A stretch of DNA of 64,000 nucleotides from NCBI GenBank assembly GCA_902702965.1, contig CACRXP010000088.1, forward strand, positions 471,851 through 535,850. Reading direction: 5' to 3'. A program made the position numbers and the translations under genes. Positions 56,904-64,000 of this stretch are shown here, piece by piece. This stretch comes from Spirometra erinaceieuropaei. Lineage: Eukaryota; Platyhelminthes; Cestoda; Diphyllobothriidea; Diphyllobothriidae. The notes beneath the pieces are model-generated. The model made no database searches, was not told the DNA's origin, and saw nothing but the letters and a program-made list of their open reading frames with translations. How positions within the stretch are numbered: the first letter of the stretch is position 1; each line of letters starts with the position of its first letter.

Positions 56904-57772
56904 AGACGCGATCACCTATGAAGGTGACAATTTCCTTTTGACGTCTTTAATACCGGAAATACGCGTACCTCCAAAGCAGTAGTCTCATATGAGTATGGGA
57001 GGAGTTCGTCTTCACAGCCAACCTGTTATGGTGGAATCACTTATCTGTGATTACCCTCCTCGCTTATCAATTATGGTACATCACTCAAGCGGTCTTGTCG
57101 ACTGGGAAACGCAACGAACAGTGTTTATCAGTGTTTCATCAGATGTCGCATGGTCTTGACGAGGCCTTTGCGTCTGTGCAACTACCTCACCGGATAAAAC
57201 AACTCCGCGAGAGTGCGTTCCGCCTGTCCGTCATGGCCGTCCGCCTATCGATGAGAGCGGCGATACTGGTGTGTTACGTGGGGGGAGGGGGAGGAAATGA
57301 AGATGGATTGACGTGAGGCAGTCTTCACGAGCGGGAGACGACTTCACTTCCTTATCTACTGGGCGTCACTGTGGACAGAGAAGCCGTTTTTTCATGTCTT
57401 TAAACGCCCGGATAGAAGATTGTTTGCTAGAATCGCCCATCCAATTTGCCGCCCATGGAAGAGGCGTTCTGCGTGTGAGTGTGAACACCATGGAACGACC
57501 ACACACACTCAACAGTGACATCATATGTGAGAACCTCCAACGATTTCTGCAGATCGCCAGAAAAGGCCCATCGTGCAAATTACCGTGGACCTCGCTTCTG
57601 ATGAGGCTTCATCCGCCTAAACGCAAACAAACAGTCCACTGAAACGCGTACTTTGTTAAATATGCAAACCCTCCCTGGCAGCCCATGTCTTGGCCAGTTA
57701 ATACATATCTATGCGACCCTAATTCCGACAAAGTAATCGTAGATAAGGAGATTTACTTTGTATTTCAGCCAC
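56904..57772. other. No gene assigned
   Basis: Two consecutive plus-strand frames (57047-57316 and 57313-57642) of 89 and 109 codons lie here, with an acceptor-like TTTCATCAG before ATGTCGCAT at 57142. No domain is recognised. Confidence 0.35.
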
Positions 57773-57775
57773 TTA

Positions 57776-57826
<51 letters not shown>
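57773..57826. repeat. TA microsatellite, first of a pair
   Basis: An almost pure (TA)n run of about 54 bp with one G interruption near its left end. Confidence 0.95.
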
Positions 57827-57829
<3 letters not shown>

Positions 57830-57914
57830 TGTCAAGTGGGCGTTTGATGATCGGTAACGACCGTGAAACAGCTGTCTGCGTCTGGCCTGTTGCACTCTTA
57901 GCGAACTGCTCATG

Positions 57915-57916
<2 letters not shown>

Positions 57917-57950
<34 letters not shown>
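57917..57950. repeat. TA microsatellite, second of a pair
   Basis: A pure (TA)n run of about 34 bp, separated from the first by about 90 bp of ordinary sequence. Confidence 0.95.
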
Positions 57951-57953
<3 letters not shown>

Positions 57954-59204
57954 TGTCTCCTTTGAATCTCAGTCGCGCCAGTGCCGCTGCCTTTTACCCC
58001 TCCAGGGCTTACTTTGCACAATGCAAGCCACTCCGAAATTACTCTGTGCGTGCATAAATCCACGGGAAGCAGTGGCTCTGTCTGGCCTGGTGGGGAAACT
58101 AGTTTTTCCACTTCGCCGTCCGCCTTTGATAGGATTCTCACACCCGAGCGGCTGCCTATTTTTAGCTGTTGCAGAACCTACTGCGCAGGGTTGGAAATGA
58201 TGGATACTAGGCTTTATCGTCAAAACTTTGTTGACACCACAAGGGTCTGCATTACCGCGGGTAGAATGTGGGTTTAGGATGGGAGTTCCGGACAGCGGTA
58301 ACAATCCTACCAGCCGCCAGATGCCGCCTCAAACTCCGAAGGCCTGCTGTATTACCTTTTTAAGAAAAAAACTTAGAGACAGAAGGAAGTAAGTTCGCAG
58401 AAAGTCTTTCTTTAAACACTCTGTGCTGGTTTGCGAGTGTTTTTTTTGCTTTCGTTGGAGATGAGGGTATTCGGTCTCCCATGAAGCTCTTTTAAACCGG
58501 TCCCTGTGTAGTAGTTCGCCCGGGGGATTTGAACCCATACTATAGATTCGAATTACCATGCGTATGCGCTCTTGGGTAGGGGTGGGGGGTGGACTGGAGG
58601 TATTTCAAACCGCAATTTGTGTACTTTTTGTCGTCGCAACCAGCGTACGGACTCGAAACCTGGTGTGGTGCATCGACAAGAAGTTCCGCCCATTGTTACA
58701 CATAAAAAATCACAGTCTACCGTGAAGCGTGGTTATTTATCCTGTACGTTTAACAGCTTATACTCGCTTCTGATAAGGTTATGCACCCCGCCCGTGCAAA
58801 TCTTAAATAAATACTGAGAAGCAAAGACAAGAAACCTATCCAAAACGCTTCTTGAAGATCGTGGCAATGCCATCACCCCACGCACTAACCGCAAAGATAC
58901 GGTCACTTTTTCAGCCTTGATCTCCTATCTGTCGCGCATCTCGTTGGGCGATTTTAACGGTTGAGTCGGAGTAGTTGTTAATGTGGCACTCGGTCAGTTG
59001 GAATCTCACTTGGTCCCTGCGCAGTCCAAGCCAGGCGTCAGTTTCAAGGTCTTCGCCCATCGTCAGTACGCCCTAGTCCTTACCCGTCACAGAGGTTTGT
59101 CATCGCCCCATCTGGAATTTCAGCATCCAACCGACAGTTCGACCGACGGTGTCCACCGTGTGTTCCATGGCAGGGCGAGAGTACGGAAGGTGTCTTGCGC
59201 GTGA
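57951..59204. other. No gene assigned
   Basis: Overlapping frames on both strands at 57.97-58.3 kb are unsupported. A B-box-like GGTTCAAATCC occurs on the minus strand near 58.53 kb without a full tRNA fold. Confidence 0.4.
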
Positions 59205-59400
59205 ATTAGTACATAGTGATATTAGACTTACGATGCATCTACCGCACTCCATCCTCCTCCGCCCCACTTGGATCCGGTGTCAAAACAGAGGCAGGTAGGC
59301 CGAAGGGGAGAAAGGGCGCAGATGGTTGGCACGGCGAAGACCCCGCAGCCTGGCGTACCACAACACATCCTGGTTCACAACGTACGCTGACTAGGATTTT
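59205..59400. repeat. Repeat family R3, inverted copy
   Basis: It reads GCATCTACCGCACTCC and CTTGGATCCGGTGTC, the inverted complement of the block at 9.6 kb. From 59401 to 60238 nothing is recognised. Confidence 0.5.
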
Positions 59401-60238
59401 ACGCAACGAGAAAAAGAAGGAGCAACTGAGAACATAGCGGTCGGGAATGCCGTAGAGGCCTTACTTTCAGTGCATCAGTCCTCCAGTCCACAGAAACACA
59501 TGCTCGGTTGGCTGCGAGGAACTAGTTATACCGCTACTTGACAACCGTCGGAACCACTGCTGTTAGCGCACAAATTGTCTGTAATGAGGAATACGCGCTG
59601 AGACTGCTGACCTCACACTTTCTCTCTCTTCCCACTCCCAGGTACATTCAATGGGAAACCGGCTTGCATCTCATATTTGAGAGAGTGTAATTAAGAAGGA
59701 GTCCTCTCAAACTGATTCGCAGTCCACCCAACTCACAAACACAGAAAGGAGATGACTGGGCAGACTGGGGTGAAGCGTCCTTTAACAACCTTCCATACAT
59801 CCAGCCGCATGGCCAGAGTCTAACGCTACGAGAAGAGGATTTTACTTATCTTAGACCGCCTTCTTTCAGGTTTTTTTTGCAAAGAGCAGTTCGGCAGGAT
59901 ACCGCCGCTAATTAGGTCAATGGAGCTCTCCGCAGGTTCAGGTCCTTCTAATGTGTTCCTGCTGTATGAACTGGGTGCGCGTGGGGACGTCTAGCAACGG
60001 AGGCGGTCTCTGGTAGTTTCCTGGAAATGAGAGAAAGAGTCAGCCCAGCACACCAGTTTAAGGGTATGAGATAGTGTCGGACAACGTTTGGGGTCTTATC
60101 ACACATTGGTCTGCGATCTTTTCATGGGCGCCTGATTTGGATGGCTGTCCACTGACGGAACAACTCCGTCCTCATTTTGAGTATTTTTGGGCAACAGGCA
60201 GACGGAAAGTCAGGCTGCAATGGCTCCTTTTCCGTGTA

Positions 60239-61195
60239 CGGTGCGTGACCGATCTCATGAAACGATGACCGAAATTCTGAAATGCGTTTTTTATTGGGAA
60301 GAATTACTTAGGTGCGGTTTTAGTATTGATTATCGTGCGGCACAATCCTATAATATTTCGGGCTTGGCAGGATATCCATTTTTGAATGCACTTCTTTTCG
60401 ACCTCCTGTAGAAAGAGCACTCGGTAAAAAATGACTACTTAAGTAGCACGCATTTTTACGTTGATTTTCAATGGTCTTGCAACTTCAAATATATTTTATA
60501 AAAACCACGAACAAAATATGCTTTCTTGCAGTCGTTTAATAGGGAATCACGTCATCTTTGTATTGTACACTCGAAGAAGGAGCATAATTAGGTTTTAAAA
60601 AAGTTTTATGTTTTCCGAATGATTTGGGGCCTGATCAGCCGTTGTATTGGCGCTTAGTGAATTCAGTCTACAAGGTGCATACGTTCCATGTGTGGAAAAT
60701 CGTACATCCTTCTGTGCCTTTAAACAGATACCATATAGAGTTCATAAAGTTTTGTAATGGATGCGGACTATGTTGTACATTTCATGATGGGCAGTGGTAA
60801 GCGGACAGGTACGATACTGTTAGTTAGAAACTTTTTAAAAATCTAATTATACTCCTTCCTCACGTATACGATATGAAGATGACATGATTCTCTGTCAAAT
60901 GAGTTAAAGAAAGCACTTTTCGTTCATGTTTTTTACGAACTATATCTGTATGTAAAAGAGCATATAAAATCAATGTGAAAATGCATGATACTTAAGTAGT
61001 CATTCTTTATCGAGTATGGTTTCTACTGGAGATCGAAAAGAAGTGAATTCAAAAGTGGACATCCTATTGAGTCCGAAATGTTATAGGATTATGCCGCAAG
61101 ATAGTTAGTATTACAAATCCACTTACTTAATCCTTCCTAATTGAAAACGCATTTCAGAATTCTGGCCAGTATTTCATGAAATCGGCCACGCACTG
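60239..61195. repeat. Snapback element FB-A, GATC subfamily, TA-flanked
   Basis: TA at 60237-60238 and 61196-61197 brackets CGGTGCGTGACCGATCTCAT and its inverted partner CATGAAATCGGCCACGCACTG. The arms match over the whole length. The changed terminus (GACCGATC for GGGCTAAC) is shared with the copy at 33.8-34.7 kb and marks a subfamily. Confidence 0.85.
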
Positions 61196-61259
61196 TAACC
61201 TTTAAATCACTCTCAGTTATGTAAAGACTGCGCCGCCTTTATGGAAGACTGGCACATGC

Positions 61260-61440
61260 AATGGGAGGGGGTCGTTCATGGCAGACGTGGACTGGCCATT
61301 TATCCTTGCCAGCTACGGCGTCCATATCCATCTCCACTCATCTTGACATGTGGCTGAGGGGAGAGGGTGTGGTAGATACTGCGCAAGTCTGTCCCACTAT
61401 AAAGTGTCAGGAAACCAATGTGCCATATCAGAATCCAATC
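61260..61440. repeat. Repeat family R3, copy 4
   Basis: It shares GGTGTGGTAGATACTGCGC and GTCCCACTATAAAG with the other R3 blocks. From 61441 to 62454 no gene is recognised. Confidence 0.5.
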
Positions 61441-62454
61441 AAGTCTAGAGGTAACTCTGCCGCATGTTTCGGTACTGTTCGCCGGCCAAGCGCGAGAGCC
61501 TGCTTATATCTCAGCCAGCTCTGGCTAAAGGCCACTCCCCCAGCTGTCATTCGCGGACGCATCAGTTAGCTCGCAATAGGTCATCGGTGGTGTCCTATCC
61601 GCCCAGGTCGGGCTGCTGGGGACTGTCCATGCGTAGTCGACGCACCCATGCAGTCTATCAGAATCTCGTTTGGTTCCAGAAGCTTCCAGCGCAGTGAACA
61701 GAATGAGCTGTGAACACAGTTAACGATTATACTTAGTGGGAGGTATTTGATGCATGGATGGCTGGCAGAGATTGTAGACCTAGGATTCGAAACTCAGATG
61801 CTCGGTGAGAGCCGCGAGACTGCTGCCTGTTTCCGCGTACCTGGTGGCATAAATTGAAAGCGTGGTTAATTTAGAATGGCGGTTGAATGAGAATGCCATT
61901 AACGTTTGACCTCTTCCGCGTTATACAGTGAATGTTTTAACTCCCTTTGGGCTCATATCTACCCTGGGGCCTCTCGTAAGCAGTCTCATACAACTATGGC
62001 GTATGCAAATTAAGGTGTCTATGATTAATGAGCGCATGTCAGTAGATTAAGGCAGGTTGAACCTAGCTCCTTGTATTATCATGATTAGTCTGTCACGAGC
62101 CCACGTGTCCATTGGGTGTTGGCTGTCTATTTATACGGTTTTAATCTCGTAGATCGTCCCCCCGTCCGTGATATGCGAACTAGGTGGTCGAAAACTCCAG
62201 CGAACGTTCACTAGTCAGCAAATAGTGCTGTCGAAAAAGCCTATGGAAGACCTTAATGCCAAACTCCGACTTATAGGCAGTTGGCCCAACATGCCCCAAC
62301 AGCAAGAAGGGCGGATCCATGATTCGAATTCGAATTCAGCCGGCTATTGGGTCGGCAGCCCCACCGTGTTATTTTCCGTTTCAATTTGGAAAACCTGAGG
62401 CATAATTTCTGGTCTGAAGGTCTGCGGACAAGCGTTCCGCAGCGGTGGGGTGAA

Positions 62455-62790
62455 GGGCCCCACTGTGGATCGCGCCACACGGGAATGGTAACAATGCGAG
62501 TTTTACGGGTGAAGCAGCACACTGGACAGTAAGCTGACGAAATGCAAGAAAAGACAGAGATTGTTTGGATTTCTGCCGAAATTCTTATCGTGCGCTTCCA
62601 CAAGACAACGAAAATGAGCGCGTTAATAAGAATATAGAAAGCAGTAATTTTCGAAAAAATAACAGACTTTGAGTAACAGTTTGAGATTAGGGAAAGCAGG
62701 TGCTGGCAGTGTAATGTATGCAACGGTCTGTAAATGGATACCAAGAAAAGAACCCCACATGACACGATCCACAGTCTACTGATAGTTAAT
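62455..62790. repeat. Repeat family R8, uninterrupted copy
   Basis: It is collinear with the two halves of the copy at 23.87-24.52 kb but lacks the SINE1. A 164-codon minus frame (62271-62765) runs across it; in another minus frame, both R8 copies give a similar short peptide (IHLQ-VA--TLP), too little to propose a gene. Confidence 0.6.
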
Positions 62791-64000
62791 TGTGGTTCTT
62801 CATGCTACCACTGTCAAGCCTGTTGACTGCGATCTCAGAGCATTCATGGTCACTCGACCTTGACGTTCCCGGACAGGGAGGGCGCGTGCATCCCGTATTG
62901 AAATCATGTCGTGCGGGTGAAGGACACCGCCATGTGACAGGTTAACCATTCACCTCATAAACTGTCATCCAGTGGCCGCATCTTAAGTGGTTACTGGACC
63001 GGACAAAGGACCATTGTAACAAGTGTGTCCGGTGAAAGCCGTCGACATTGTAAGTGCATTCGTGCTTTGTTGATATCACTAGTCACAAAATTCCTCTCGG
63101 ATGTGAACTGAATCCATTGCCCCGCGGACGGAAACTCTATTCCAGTGGTGAAGAAAGAATGTAGGCTTCATCTGTGCCACAAAGTGAAAACATCTTTTTA
63201 TTGCGTTTCTTAATTATTGCCTGAGCGGATTATTCCCTGTTTCCGTGAATCGGGATTTCACCCCTTTACCGCGAAATTTCACGACGTCAAGGTGTTCTAA
63301 ATTCGAGATAATTTCCCTATTCGATGTTTGATACAGAGTAGTCGACCAATGGATCCATGTTCTGATCCATGTTACTCGTTTTTCTCCTCTTTTGAGCCGT
63401 TCGGTTCAAGGTCGACTTGGAACCGAATACCTCATTGTAAACATTAGAGTTGGGCATTTTTCTACCCCGGAGGGCAGGATGATTTCGCTGTGCAAGCAAA
63501 TCCCTTTGGCAAATCAAGAAACCGTTCGATTCAAGGTGGAGTACAAAGGCCTTCCTGGTAGTGACTTAAAACTTCAAAAGATCATTCGTTCTCAGACGTG
63601 CTTGAAATCTCAGGCATCTAATCAGCTACACAAAAATCTTATCACTAGGCATAAAGGTGGGTCGGCCGACTTGTAGTTCCCAGTAGACCGCGCCCAAGAC
63701 CAGACCGGATCATGTTCGAGCTCCAGTCCAACGCTGTAGCTACAGTCGGCTAGACTTATAAGTATGAACACGAATTCAACTTGTCTGTTATGGGGAACGC
63801 CTTCACTCCACGCGGGTTTCACAGTTTTTTGCATTGCCAAAAGCTGTTAAAACTTGTTTTTCTGTCACGGTAACATGTTGATAGCCAGCACGGGGAATGT
63901 AGCCCAAGGAGGGCATATGGCGTTGACACTGGAGACAGTACAGCATACAATAAACAGCAGGTCGGGGAATGGGGAAGGGCAGGAGTAGGAGGAGGAGGAG
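62791..64000. other. No gene seen; AGG repeat at the right edge
   Basis: The window ends in a short AGG-rich tract (from about 63982). Other frames are short and unsupported. Confidence 0.4.

Noticed and set aside
57047..57642. Two adjoining plus-strand frames as exons of a gene
   Set aside because: Frames on the minus strand are equally open and no domain or conserved splice pair is seen.
62271..62765. 164-codon minus-strand frame
   Set aside because: It crosses the R8 repeat boundary and is not open in the other R8 copy; similarity between copies is explained by the DNA repeat.
1..64000. CRISPR arrays, operons, bacterial promoters and insertion sequences
   Set aside because: The sequence is eukaryotic: spliced exon, SINEs, mariner and Penelope elements. 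No regularly spaced direct repeats of CRISPR type were seen.

Overview
This window looks like a piece of an animal nuclear genome, most likely a parasitic flatworm and possibly a diphyllobothriid-type tapeworm. The reasons are one unmistakable metazoan gene (a TRIM9/TRIM67-class ubiquitin ligase with a large, spliced first coding exon), a Penelope-like reverse transcriptase fragment, decayed mariner transposons, tRNA-derived short repeats, telomere-like TTAGGG tracts, and a cluster of symmetric micro-exons of the kind known from flatworm micro-exon genes. The species guess is inference and weak. Nothing in the window looks bacterial or viral.

Layout. From 1 to about 20 kb there are only repeats and decayed transposons: long snapback (hairpin) elements, called FB-A here; two families of tRNA-like repeats, called SINE1 and SINE2; a Penelope RT fragment at 12.9-13.3 kb; and three mariner copies at 14.1-20.2 kb. 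A possible small two-exon gene lies on the minus strand at 17.15-17.53 kb. From 20.6 to 22.7 kb there is a series of candidate micro-exons on the plus strand (30, 48, 48 and 18 nt), two of them in a tandem duplication. From 23.6 to 38 kb there are repeats again, including a 2-kb family (R4) with a tandem second unit, and a very regular 67-nt-arm hairpin at 36.85 kb. The TRIM9-like exon occupies 38.59-39.77 kb and ends in a strong splice donor. No later TRIM9 exon (coiled coil, COS, FN3, SPRY) was recognised in the remaining 24 kb. From 40 to 64 kb there are further SINE and snapback copies, and two copies of an element flanked by 8-bp target duplications whose interior is degenerate telomere-like repeat (41.6 and 48.1 kb).

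How it fits together. The functional content is small: the start of one neuronal-type E3 ligase gene and possibly a micro-exon gene. The rest is a record of nested insertion: SINE1 inside mariner, the telomere-like element inside SINE1, SINE1 inside another repeat that also exists here as an empty site, and FB-A abutting a second snapback family (FB-B). Most short open frames fall in repeats and are not genes. All coordinates of repeats were set by eye from internal comparison; ends without a target duplication are approximate to some tens of bases.
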